Source: Terrisporobacter othiniensis (GTDB taxonomy: Bacteria; Bacillota; Clostridia; Peptostreptococcales; Peptostreptococcaceae). From it: a DNA stretch of 41,321 bases. The notes under the pieces are model-generated. The model did no database searches. It was not told where the DNA came from and saw nothing but the letters and a program-made list of their open reading frames with translations. Shown here one piece after another: positions 16,016 through 26,643 of this stretch; within the stretch, counting starts at the first letter, position 1, and each line of letters begins with the position of its first letter. A program made the position numbers and the translations under genes. The stretch lies in NCBI RefSeq assembly GCF_000808015.1, contig NZ_JWHR01000057.1:1-41321 (forward strand), written 5' to 3'.

Positions 16016-16067
16016 TGCAAACGGTTGCATAAAAATATTGACACCGATATTTAAGCTATGGTAGTAT
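16016..16067 (+). promoter_or_regulatory. PTS gene promoter with cre-like operator
   Basis: TGCAAACGGTTGCA (16016-16029) is a perfect 14-bp palindrome fitting the catabolite-responsive element consensus (TGWAANCGNTNWCA) bound by CcpA; other LacI-family regulators bind similar sites. It lies 8 bp upstream of TTGACA (16038-16043), 18-bp spacer, TAGTAT (16062-16067). With its centre about 50 bp before the likely start, the site is closer to a CcpA activation position than to a blocking one. I see no clear antiterminator (RAT) element in 16070-16155. Confidence 0.7.
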
Positions 16068-16137
16068 CATTATATAAATTAAGGTAAATTATATATAATT
16101 GTAAAGAGCAATTATAAAATTATTAAATACTAAATGA

Positions 16138-18261
<2,124 letters not shown>

Positions 18262-18265
18262 ATTG

Positions 18266-18301
18266 AAAAGATGTAGGAATTAAAACCTACATCTTTTTTT
18301 A
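18266..18301 (+). terminator. intrinsic terminator after the PTS gene
   Basis: AAAGATGTAGG / CCTACATCTTT stem with an AATTAAAA loop, then a run of T. Confidence 0.9.
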
Positions 18302-18591
18302 TTAAAGAAATTTATAATTTACTATAAATATTTACGAATTGAGCTTAATATTTATTATATGTATGATGATTGTTGAGTCTTACATATGAATTAAACTGGA
18401 GTTAAAGTAAGCATATATGGGTATAAACGATATTGAATATATAAAAATGAATAAAAAAGTTTGTAAAAATACGTACATAATTATTAAAATTAAATAAAAA
18501 GTTCATAAAAATTGCAGTATGTATATACTATTTTGACAAATTACTTTATAATAGAATTAAATAATTTTAAGATATTGGAGGAAAAATAATA
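18302..18591 (+). other. AT-rich leader region upstream of fhs
   Basis: No gene is visible. A nested dyad at about 18379-18411 pairs CTTAC with GTAAG around TTAAACT-GG-AGTTAA, but no T run follows, so its nature is unclear. TTGACA (18533-18538) and TATAAT (18547-18552) are both present but only 8 bp apart, so they cannot form one normal promoter; which is used is uncertain. I looked for the GC-rich tetrahydrofolate riboswitch and found nothing like it. Confidence 0.4.
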
Positions 18592-20268
18592 ATGACATTT
18601 AAATCAGATATAGAAATAGCACAGGAAGCAAAACCTCTACATATTAGAGAAATCGGTAAAAAATTAGGTCTAAACGAAGATGAACTTGAATTTTATGGTA
18701 AATACAAGGCTAAGATTGATTATAATTTATTAAAAATACATAAAAAAAATAAAAAAGCTAAGCTAATTTTAACTACAGCAATAAATCCAACTCCAGCAGG
18801 AGAAGGGAAAACTACAACTACAATAGGACTAGCAGATGGATTGCAAAAGATCGGTAAAAAATCAATAGTTGCACTTAGAGAACCATCTTTAGGACCTGTA
18901 TTTGGAATAAAAGGTGGTGCTGCTGGTGGAGGGTATGCTCAAGTTATACCAATGGAGGATATAAATCTACACTTTACAGGAGATTTTCACGCCATAGGAG
19001 CTGCAAATAATTTATTAGCAGCTATGATAGATAACCATATACACCAAGGAAATAAATTAAATATTGATCCAAGAACTATAACTTGGAGAAGATGCGTAGA
19101 TATGAATGATAGACAATTAAGAAATATAGTTTGTGGTATGGGGAGAAAAGTTGATGGTGTAGTTAGAGAAGACGGATTCGATATAACTGTAGCATCAGAA
19201 GTTATGGCAGCTTTCTGCTTAGCTAATGATATTGCTGAACTGAGAGAAAAGTTAGGAAATATCATTATTGGATATAATTATGAAAATCTACCTGTAATGG
19301 CTAAAGAATTAAATGCCAATGGAGCAATGGCAGCCTTATTAAAAGATGCATTAAAGCCTAATTTAGTTCAAACTCTAGAGGGAACACCTGCTTTTGTTCA
19401 TGGAGGTCCATTTGCCAATATAGCTCATGGATGTAACTCTATAATAGCCACAAAAATGGCAATGAATTTTGCAGATTATGTTGTAACAGAAGGTGGATTT
19501 GGGGCAGATTTGGGAGCAGAAAAATTTTTAGATATAAAATGTAGAATGGCAGATATAAAACCAGATGCCGTTATTATAGTAGTCACTGTAAGAGCATTAA
19601 AATACAATGGTGGTGTAGATAAAGGTAACTTAAATGACACTAATTTGGAAGCTTTAGAAGCTGGTTTGCCCAATTTATTAAAACATGTGGAGAATATTAC
19701 ACAAGTATTTAAATTACCAGCAGTTGTGGCAATTAATGAATTCCCAACAGACAGCCAAGAAGAAATAAATTTAATAAAAGAAAAATGTAATTATTTAGGA
19801 GTAAACGTGATTTTATCACAAGTATGGGCAAAAGGTGGAGAAGGCGGAGTTGAGCTTGCTAAAGAAGTAGTAAAACTTTGTGAAGAAGAAAATAACTTTG
19901 AATACGCATACTCATTAGAAGGCTCAATCAAAGATAAAATTAATCAGATTGCTAGAAAAATATATGGTGCTGAAGGAGTAGATTTTACTAAAGAAGCAGA
20001 TAAAGAAATAGCTAACTTAGAAAAATTAGGATTTGATAAATTACCGATTTGTATGGCGAAAACACAATACTCTTTAACAGATGAACCATCAAAGCTTGGA
20101 AGACCAGAAAACTTTAGAATAACAGTTAGAAAGATTAATATAAGTGCAGGTGCTGGATTTATAGTAGCTTTAACAGGAGATATTATGAAAATGCCAGGAT
20201 TACCAAAGGTGCCATCAGCTGAAAGAATTGATATTGATGAAAATGGTGTAATAGTAGGATTATTCTAA
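18592..20268 (+). CDS. fhs: formate-tetrahydrofolate ligase
   Basis: ATP-dependent enzyme that joins formate to THF, giving 10-formyl-THF for purine synthesis and, in acetogens, for the methyl branch of the Wood-Ljungdahl pathway. The 558-residue protein is the usual length. It has the P-loop [12 protein letters not shown] (about residues 66-77) and the characteristic [28 protein letters not shown] (here [13 protein letters not shown]) and [13 protein letters not shown] segments. TTGGAGG is the ribosome site. It is monocistronic. FolD, the next enzyme in the same one-carbon path, is encoded at 3150 in the thymidylate block. Confidence 0.96.
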   Translation: MTFKSDIEIAQEAKPLHIREIGKKLGLNEDELEFYGKYKAKIDYNLLKIHKKNKKAKLILTTAINPTPAGEGKTTTTIGLADGLQKIGKKSIVALREPSLGPVFGIKGGAAGGGYAQVIPMEDINLHFTGDFHAIGAANNLLAAMIDNHIHQGNKLNIDPRTITWRRCVDMNDRQLRNIVCGMGRKVDGVVREDGFDITVASEVMAAFCLANDIAELREKLGNIIIGYNYENLPVMAKELNANGAMAALLKDALKPNLVQTLEGTPAFVHGGPFANIAHGCNSIIATKMAMNFADYVVTEGGFGADLGAEKFLDIKCRMADIKPDAVIIVVTVRALKYNGGVDKGNLNDTNLEALEAGLPNLLKHVENITQVFKLPAVVAINEFPTDSQEEINLIKEKCNYLGVNVILSQVWAKGGEGGVELAKEVVKLCEEENNFEYAYSLEGSIKDKINQIARKIYGAEGVDFTKEADKEIANLEKLGFDKLPICMAKTQYSLTDEPSKLGRPENFRITVRKINISAGAGFIVALTGDIMKMPGLPKVPSAERIDIDENGVIVGLF

Positions 20269-20341
20269 AATAAATAGATAATGTAATCTAATCTAAGGTA
20301 TTAATGAAAAACTAATCATAAATAAAATATTATTTAATTAA

Positions 20342-20386
20342 GATAAAAGTAGTGATAGTATAAACTTATTGCTACTTTTATTTTTG
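20342..20386 (+). terminator. intrinsic terminator after fhs
   Basis: ATAAAAGTAG / CTACTTTTAT stem with a ~19-nt loop, followed by TTTTTG, about 75 bp after the fhs stop. Confidence 0.65.
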
Positions 20387-20500
20387 ATACAAATAAGTTT
20401 CAAGGGGTATATGTGGTAATAAGTGATTATTGAAAAATATTAAATATATCTGATATAATCAGTAAGTATTTTAATTAGACAAAGATTAGGAGGAGATTAA

Positions 20501-21970
20501 GTGATTATTCACGGGCAGAAAAGAAAGAATAGATTTAAAAAATTAATATGTATTAGCTTTATTGCTTTTTTCATTTTAGGAACAAACTTGGTTGAAGCGG
20601 AAGGTAATAAGAGTATAAATGTTCAAAAAAAGATTGTATCCTTAAAATTAGGACAAGTTACAAATATAAATTACATTGAAAATCAAAACGATGATATAGA
20701 ATACTATTCAAATAATAGAATGGTGGCTACTATAGACCAAAAAGGAAATATAATAGGAAACATGATAGGAAGTACAACTATCGTAGGAGAAGAAGCGGCA
20801 GATGGAGATAAATTAGAGACGGTAGTTATAGTGTATAGAGATTTACTAGAACCTTTAAGTGAAATATCAGAACCAAGATATACTTTAAAAAATGGAATAT
20901 ATACAAATGAGTTTGCAAAAAAGACAGATGATGCTTTACTAATGTTTACTGGAGACTTAATGAACCAAACAAGGCAACAAGAAGCAGCAAAAACAGAAGA
21001 TGGTACTTATGTTTATAATGATAGTTTTAGTATGGTTAAGTCAATATTTTCTCAAGCTGATTTTGTAGCAGGAAATTTAGAAAGTTTGTTATCTAATACA
21101 TCGCCTTATATGAGTGAAGAAAAAGCATTAGGTGGTCAACCACACTGTAATGGGCCATCAACTTATCTTGATGCTCTAAAATATGCAGGATTTGATGCTT
21201 TAGTTAACTCTAATAACCATATAACTGATAATGGAGAAAGAGGTATATTACAAACTCTTGATTTACTTAAGCAATATAAATTTGCATATACAGGAGCTTT
21301 TAGAAATAAAGAGGAGCAAAGATTTATTATTGTAGATGTAAATGGTATAAAAGTTGCTCTTATGTCTTATAGTGAAAAATTCAATGGGAAAGATATAACG
21401 TTGGATGAAGATGTAAGAGAAATTATGATTAATAGATACACTAAGGAAGCAGTAGAAAGAGATGTAAAAGATGCAAAAGCTATGGGAGCAGAATATATTA
21501 TTGCTTATAATCACTGGGGTGTAGAATATACAAATGATTATAACGAAGCTCAAGCAAAAAGTGCTGAAGATATGGCTAATGCAGGAGTTGATTTTATAAT
21601 AGGTTCTCATCCACATGCACTTCAGACATCTGAAGTTATAAATACAAAGGATAATAGACAGGTACCTGTTGTATATTCTTTAGGAAATTTTATATCACAT
21701 CAATATAAACCTGTAACTAAAGATAATTTTATATTAACTTTAAATTTAAAAAGAGATAAAGATGGTAAGGTATATTTAGCTGATGAAGGATATATTCCTT
21801 GTTACGTTTTTGAAGAATATGATAACATTCCTTATTTAGTAACACCAATATCGAAAGACTTTAATGGTGGAATTGAGAATAGTGAACTAAATGAATCATA
21901 TATGAGAATAAAAAATGTTGTAAATGGAAGCATACCTGAAATAACATCTTATAGTCAATTAAAAAAATAG
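20501..21970 (+). CDS. CapA/poly-gamma-glutamate-synthesis-like exported protein
   Basis: A 489-residue protein with an N-terminal signal/membrane segment (about residues 14-33), a short Ig-like segment resembling a BIG2 fold (about 40-120, ...STTIVGEEAADGDKLETVVIVY), and a C-terminal PGA_cap (CapA) domain of the metallophosphatase fold (about 145-460). CapA hallmarks are present: MFTGDLM, GNLES, NNHITDNGERG, YNHWGVEY, IGSHPHALQ and VYSLGNFI. The start is GTG 20501 behind AGGAGGAG with 5 nt spacing. Without capB/capC neighbours, poly-glutamate synthesis is unlikely. A cell-surface hydrolase or polymer-handling role is inferred. Confidence 0.85.
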   Translation: MIIHGQKRKNRFKKLICISFIAFFILGTNLVEAEGNKSINVQKKIVSLKLGQVTNINYIENQNDDIEYYSNNRMVATIDQKGNIIGNMIGSTTIVGEEAADGDKLETVVIVYRDLLEPLSEISEPRYTLKNGIYTNEFAKKTDDALLMFTGDLMNQTRQQEAAKTEDGTYVYNDSFSMVKSIFSQADFVAGNLESLLSNTSPYMSEEKALGGQPHCNGPSTYLDALKYAGFDALVNSNNHITDNGERGILQTLDLLKQYKFAYTGAFRNKEEQRFIIVDVNGIKVALMSYSEKFNGKDITLDEDVREIMINRYTKEAVERDVKDAKAMGAEYIIAYNHWGVEYTNDYNEAQAKSAEDMANAGVDFIIGSHPHALQTSEVINTKDNRQVPVVYSLGNFISHQYKPVTKDNFILTLNLKRDKDGKVYLADEGYIPCYVFEEYDNIPYLVTPISKDFNGGIENSELNESYMRIKNVVNGSIPEITSYSQLKK

Positions 21971-21978
21971 ACTTTACA

Positions 21979-22012
21979 TTAAAATAAACCCTAATAAGGG
22001 TTTATTTTTTTA
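21979..22012 (+). terminator. intrinsic terminator after capA-like gene
   Basis: AAATAAACCC / GGGTTTATTT stem with a TAATAA loop, followed by T residues. Confidence 0.9.
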
Positions 22013-22195
22013 CACATAATTATACATATTCTAATATGATAAATTTGAAGGATCGTAATATTAAAACTATGTATAAGGATAATAAATAAGTGTTAATAAT
22101 CATAGTATTAAATAGAAATATATTTAGACCTGTTGTCTTTATTTCAACTCCACAGATATTAAATCAGCATTAGGTATTGGCAAAAGGAGGGGAAA

Positions 22196-23370
22196 ATGAA
22201 AGAATTAAAAAATGTATTAGTATCATTAATATTAATTTTATGTATGTCATTTGTGACTTATCCATCTACAGTATTTGCACAGGATGAAGATGGTTTGGAT
22301 AATATTGCAGAGGAATATATTGAGCAGTATGTAGAGCAACGAGAAGGAACTATAACAATACATTTTATTGATGAAACAGGAAAAAATGAAAATTGGCAGT
22401 ATGATAATCAAGTAGATCCTAATAGTTCAGAATACTATTAAGATGAAAATATAAGCAAAAATGATCGAGAGCTAGCTAAACCTATAATAATTTCTGAATT
22501 TGAAGAAGGAGAAGAATTTAATCTAGAAAAACATGCTAAAGAAACTTTGGGACAATTAGAAATAAGAAATTATGTTTGTGTAAATGGAGACAATCCATTA
22601 AGAGGTACTTTTATCTTAGATAATGAAGATAATAATATGTACGTTGGATTATATTTTGAATATCAACCGTACACAGTAATCTTAAATTTCTTAGAAAAAG
22701 GAACTGACAAATCTATTGCAAATTCTGAAGTTTATACTTATAAAGGTGTAGAAAAGTTTAACTTCAAAGAAACTGACCCACAAGAGATGAACCAATAGAG
22801 CAAGAACAAGAGATATCTAATAAACACAGAGTTATAATAAATTATTTAGAGGAAGGTACTAATAAGGTTTTAGCACCTCTGTTTATATCTATAAAAGTAG
22901 AAGATAATTTCAGCTATAATGTTAAATGTTAAGAGTAAAGAAGTAAAAAAATACGTGACTATAAATATGTTAAAACAGTAGGAAATGTAAAAGGAGTAAT
23001 AAAAGATAAAGATGTAGTTATAAATGTTTATTATAAAAAACTAAAAAATATATAGCTACAGTTAATTATCTAAATAAAGAAAACAAATCTATAATCAAAC
23101 CATATGTATCAAGTCTAATGGATGAAGGTTCTAATTATGATGTTACAAATCACAATGATATAAAAATAAAAGGATATAATTATTATAAGACAAGTGGAGA
23201 TTCATTAAAAGGCATACTAAAGTGATAAAATTATAAATGTTCATTATATGGAAGATGGTGAAGAAGCAGCAAAAACAGGAGATGATAATAATCTGATTTT
23301 ATGGGTTGGGATAGGTATACTAGCAATAGTTATAATTTTTATACTAAACAAAAAATTAAGTAATAAATAA
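22196..23370 (+). pseudogene. decayed cell-surface protein with MucBP-like repeats
   Basis: Remnant of one exported, membrane-anchored protein. It starts with a ribosome site (AGGAGGGG) and a clear signal peptide (residues 1-28, ending VFAQ), and ends with TGDDNNLILWVGIGILAIV and a KK tail, a C-terminal anchor like a degraded LPXTG region. Between are repeats of MucBP type (VILNFLEKGTDKSI, VIINYLEEGTNKVL, ATVNYLNKENKSII). The frame is broken several times: an in-frame TAA at 22439-22441; a frame change before 22789 (TAG at 22796 in the original frame); stops at 22930 and 22936; a frame change near 23050 (TAG 23053-23055); and another near 23221 (TGA 23223-23225). The first 81 codons could still give a short secreted peptide. 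Confidence 0.85.
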
Positions 23371-23390
23371 AAAATAATTTATAAAGTACT

Positions 23391-23422
23391 TTGTTGAACT
23401 CTTATAGATTTCAACTTTTTTG
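23391..23422 (+). terminator. weak intrinsic terminator after the pseudogene
   Basis: GTTGAA / TTCAAC stem (6 bp) with an 11-nt loop followed by six T residues. The stem is short, so confidence is modest. Confidence 0.5.
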
Positions 23423-23448
23423 TTTAAACTTGAGTAATATGATATACT
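23420..23448 (+). promoter_or_regulatory. candidate promoter of the pspA operon
   Basis: TTGTTT (23420-23425), 17-bp spacer, TATACT (23443-23448), about 95 bp upstream of pspA. I see no obvious extracytoplasmic-sigma signature (such as an AAC -35), so the stress regulator is not evident. Confidence 0.5.
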
Positions 23449-23542
23449 TTTTATATCAATATTATTTAAAAAATTAGGTATATTAAACTAAATTTTTTAA
23501 TAATTATTACGTATTAAAGATTTGTAAACAGGAGGGTTTAAA

Positions 23543-24232
23543 ATGGCAGGTATAATAGCGAGATTTAAAGATATAATGTCTTCAAATATTAATGCATTAT
23601 TAGATAAGGCAGAAGATCCAGCAAAAATAATTAATCAATATTTAAGAAATTTAGAAAGTGATTTAGGAAACGTTAAAGCTGAAACTGCATCTGTTATGGC
23701 AGAAGAAAAAAGATCTAAAAGAGCGTTAGATGAATGTAATGAGCAAATAAATAAAATGCAAAGATATGCAGAAAAAGCTTTAATAGCAGGAAATGAATCT
23801 GATGCAAAAACATTCTTAGAAAAGAAAACTCAATTATCTAAAAATCAACAAAGTTTACAACAATCTTATGATATAGCAGCAGACAACGCAGTAAAAATGA
23901 GAAGTATGCATGACAAACTTGTTAAAGATATAGGTGAATTAAATGCAAGAAGAGAGCAATTAAAAGCTAAGCTAGCAGTTGCTAAAACACAAGAGAGATT
24001 GAATAAAATTGGTTCAAGCGTAGATGGTGCTAAAGGTAGTTTATCTGCTTTTGATAAAATGGAAGATAAAATAAACAGACAATTAGATGAAGCTAATGCA
24101 ATGGCTGAATTAAATTCTTCAAATAAAGAAGATAGCATAGAAGATCTAATGAGCAAATATGATGATAATAAAGAAGCTAACTCTGGGGTTGATGATGAAT
24201 TACAAGCTTTAAAAAATAAATTAGGATTATAA
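23543..24232 (+). CDS. pspA: PspA/IM30 family envelope-stress protein
   Basis: Peripheral membrane protein of the PspA/Vipp1/ESCRT-III superfamily that forms scaffolds on damaged membranes. The 229-residue protein opens with the amphipathic membrane-binding helix (MAGIIARFKDIMSSNINALLDKAEDP), followed by the long coiled-coil hairpin typical of the family. Length fits. AGGAGGG is the ribosome site. It begins an operon with two genes like B. subtilis ydjG and ydjI (B. subtilis order: pspA-ydjG-ydjH-ydjI); the ydjH counterpart is missing here. Confidence 0.92.
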   Translation: MAGIIARFKDIMSSNINALLDKAEDPAKIINQYLRNLESDLGNVKAETASVMAEEKRSKRALDECNEQINKMQRYAEKALIAGNESDAKTFLEKKTQLSKNQQSLQQSYDIAADNAVKMRSMHDKLVKDIGELNARREQLKAKLAVAKTQERLNKIGSSVDGAKGSLSAFDKMEDKINRQLDEANAMAELNSSNKEDSIEDLMSKYDDNKEANSGVDDELQALKNKLGL

Positions 24233-24267
24233 AATTTTAAAAGATTATGTTTTATGGGGGTGATCTT

Positions 24268-25416
24268 ATAAGTAAATCTTATTATTGTGAGGGCTGCGGA
24301 GGAGTAATGGAATTTAATGCAACAGCTCAAGCCTTAAAATGTCCAAACTGTGGCATTGAAGTTGAAATAGAAAATAATCCAGAAGATGTTATAGAACATA
24401 ATCTTGATATTCATGCAATGAAAAAAATAAAAGTAGAAGAAAAAACTTCTACAAGTATGGAATGTGAAGGATGTGGGGCTATGGTAGAAGTTGATGCAAC
24501 TAGCACAGCAACTACTTGTCCCTACTGTGGATCACATTATGTTCTATCAAAAAAACAAATAGAGTCAATAATTCCTGATGGTGTAATACCTTTTAAAATA
24601 GATAAGTATGATGTAGAATCTATATTTAGGCAATGGATTAAAAAAAGATGGCTTGCGCCAAATGTTTTAAAGACACTATATCAAAAGGATAAGGTTCAAG
24701 GGATTTATATGCCTTATTGGACTTTTGACGCAGACACGAGTACTAGCTATACTGCAATGGGTGGAATCGACTATCAAGTGGAATATGAGGACAGTAAAGG
24801 TGAAAAACGTACAAGGATAGAAACTAATTGGTATCCAACTAGTGGTCATATAAATCATTTTTTTGATGATGTTTTAGTTAGGGCATCTAATAAATTAAGT
24901 GAACATCTTCTCGGATGGATTGAGCCATATAATACAAAAGATGTGGCATCATACTCACCAGACTATATGTCGGGTTATTGTTCAGAAATATATACGATAG
25001 ATTTGAAGGACGCTCATAATGATGCTATGAATAAAATGAAAAATGATATTTATTTTATGGCTGAAAGAGATGTATTAAGACGATATGATAGGGTTCGCTC
25101 AATAAGCCTTCGTACTTATTACTCAGATGAAACATATAAACATATTTTTATACCTGTATATTCGACAGCTTATACATATAAAGATAAACACTATAATGTT
25201 TTAATAAATGGAGAAACTGGGAAAATTAAAGGTGAATATCCAAAGAGTCCTGTTAAAATTGCAGCTATAATTATAGTAATATTAGGTATATTATTTGGAA
25301 TTTATCTGGCATCTTCAGATAAAGGTATAAGTTATAATGATGATTATAAAAAAATACAGTATAGTGATTTAATTAAAGATGAAACTATTTCTTCTTTTGA
25401 AGAAATAATGTTTTAG
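24268..25416 (+). CDS. ydjG: YdjG-like zinc-ribbon membrane anchor of the PspA system
   Basis: Two tandem zinc ribbons at the N terminus (CEGCG...CPNCG and CEGCGA...CPYCGS), a central globular region, and one membrane helix near the C terminus (IAAIIIVILGILFGIYLASS). This matches B. subtilis YdjG, which with YdjH tethers YdjI and PspA at the membrane. The start is unclear. The strong GGGGGTGAT ribosome site (24256-24264) points to an AUA codon at 24268, giving SKSYYCEGCGG after the start, as expected for the family. The in-frame ATG at 24247 has no ribosome site and would place that purine tract inside the gene. It sits 35 bp after pspA and 12 bp before ydjI. Confidence 0.82.
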   Translation: MSKSYYCEGCGGVMEFNATAQALKCPNCGIEVEIENNPEDVIEHNLDIHAMKKIKVEEKTSTSMECEGCGAMVEVDATSTATTCPYCGSHYVLSKKQIESIIPDGVIPFKIDKYDVESIFRQWIKKRWLAPNVLKTLYQKDKVQGIYMPYWTFDADTSTSYTAMGGIDYQVEYEDSKGEKRTRIETNWYPTSGHINHFFDDVLVRASNKLSEHLLGWIEPYNTKDVASYSPDYMSGYCSEIYTIDLKDAHNDAMNKMKNDIYFMAERDVLRRYDRVRSISLRTYYSDETYKHIFIPVYSTAYTYKDKHYNVLINGETGKIKGEYPKSPVKIAAIIIVILGILFGIYLASSDKGISYNDDYKKIQYSDLIKDETISSFEEIMF

Positions 25417-25428
25417 GAGGTTAGTATT

Positions 25429-26394
25429 ATGGGACTATTTAGTAATCAATTTTCTAATGTAGTTGAATGGGAAGAGTTTAGAGATGATATGCTATTTTGG
25501 AAATGGGACAATAAAGAAATAAAAAAAGGTAGTAAATTGGTTGTAAGAATGGGTCAAGATGCTATATTTATGTATAATGGTAAAATCGAAGGAATTTTCA
25601 AAGACGAAGGAAGTTTTGATATGGAATCAGAAATAATTCCTTTTTTATCAACATTAAAAGGATTTAGATTTGGTTTTAATAGTGGAATTAGGGCTGAAGT
25701 TTTATTTGTTAATACAAAGGAGCTAACAGTGAAGTGGGGTACAAAAAATGCTATTAATATACCTGCACCAGGCCTTCCAGGGGGAATGCCAATAAAATCT
25801 TTTGGTACATTCTGTTGTAAAATATCTGATTATGAAGTATTAATTGATAAAATAGCAGGAGTTAAAAAGCAATTCACTATAGAAGATGTAAAATCACGTA
25901 TTATGTCTATGTTAGATCAAGTTATTATGAAATGGATAGTAAAAGAAGGTAAAGATATTTTTAATCTTCAAGCAAATGCATTTGAAATATCTAATGGTAT
26001 ACAAGAAGACTTAGATATGGAAATGGAGAAGATAGGTATAGCTATTACTAACTTTGCTATATCAAGCGTATCTTATCCAAAGGAAGTTCAAGAGATGGCA
26101 ACAAAAGCAGCGTCTCATAGTATGATTGGTGATATGAATAAATATACTCAAGTTTCTATGGCAGACTCTTTATCAAAGGGTGGTTCAGGTGGATCTATGG
26201 CTTCTGACATGGCAGGAATACAAGTTGGGATGATGATGGGACAGGAAATGATTAATAATATGAATAATAAGCCACAAAATAATGAGACTCAAGAAGGTAC
26301 ATCTAGTGGGAAAAAACCTAATTTTTGCCCAAACTGTGGTACAAAAAATGAAGGTGCAAACTTTTGCCCAAACTGTGGTACAAAGTTAATATAA
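25429..26394 (+). CDS. ydjI: YdjI-like SPFH-domain protein with C-terminal zinc ribbon
   Basis: A 321-residue member of the YdjI group (SPFH/stomatin-like, once called virion-core-like). The SPFH region covers about residues 25-225, followed by a Gly/Met-rich low-complexity segment (about 245-285) and two zinc knuckles, FCPNCGTKNEGANFCPNCGTK. In B. subtilis YdjI recruits PspA to the membrane with YdjG/YdjH. The ribosome site is AGGAGG, 12 bp after ydjG, so this is an operon. The two zinc knuckles are encoded by an exact 23-bp direct repeat (26323-26345 and 26362-26384), a sign of recent duplication or conversion. Confidence 0.88.
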   Translation: MGLFSNQFSNVVEWEEFRDDMLFWKWDNKEIKKGSKLVVRMGQDAIFMYNGKIEGIFKDEGSFDMESEIIPFLSTLKGFRFGFNSGIRAEVLFVNTKELTVKWGTKNAINIPAPGLPGGMPIKSFGTFCCKISDYEVLIDKIAGVKKQFTIEDVKSRIMSMLDQVIMKWIVKEGKDIFNLQANAFEISNGIQEDLDMEMEKIGIAITNFAISSVSYPKEVQEMATKAASHSMIGDMNKYTQVSMADSLSKGGSGGSMASDMAGIQVGMMMGQEMINNMNNKPQNNETQEGTSSGKKPNFCPNCGTKNEGANFCPNCGTKLI

Positions 26395-26398
26395 TTAT

Positions 26399-26441
26399 AA
26401 AAAAGATATAAGTTATTACCTTATAACCTATATCTTTTTTA
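26399..26441 (+). terminator. intrinsic terminator after the pspA operon
   Basis: AAAAAGATATA(A)GTTAT / ATAAC(C)TATATCTTTTT stem, then T residues and AG. Confidence 0.85.
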
Positions 26442-26643
26442 GTTCCATGAATTTAATCTCTATTTAACCTATGTAAATATGGGAAAATAATAATATATCT
26501 TACTAAATTTAATGAAAAATAAAAATTTTATTTAATTTTAAATAATTATAAATGTAAAATATGCCAAAAAATATTATAATATAAATGTGCTATTTAATGG
26601 AAGTATCAACTATGTTTCCTAGACACATCAGGGGGGGAGTATT

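Noticed and set aside
18302..18591. Tetrahydrofolate riboswitch upstream of fhs
   Set aside because: The region is AT-rich and lacks the GC-rich paired core and conserved sequences of that riboswitch.
23866..24330. 154-codon minus-strand frame across pspA and ydjG
   Set aside because: Antisense to two conserved genes, no ribosome site and no recognisable motif.
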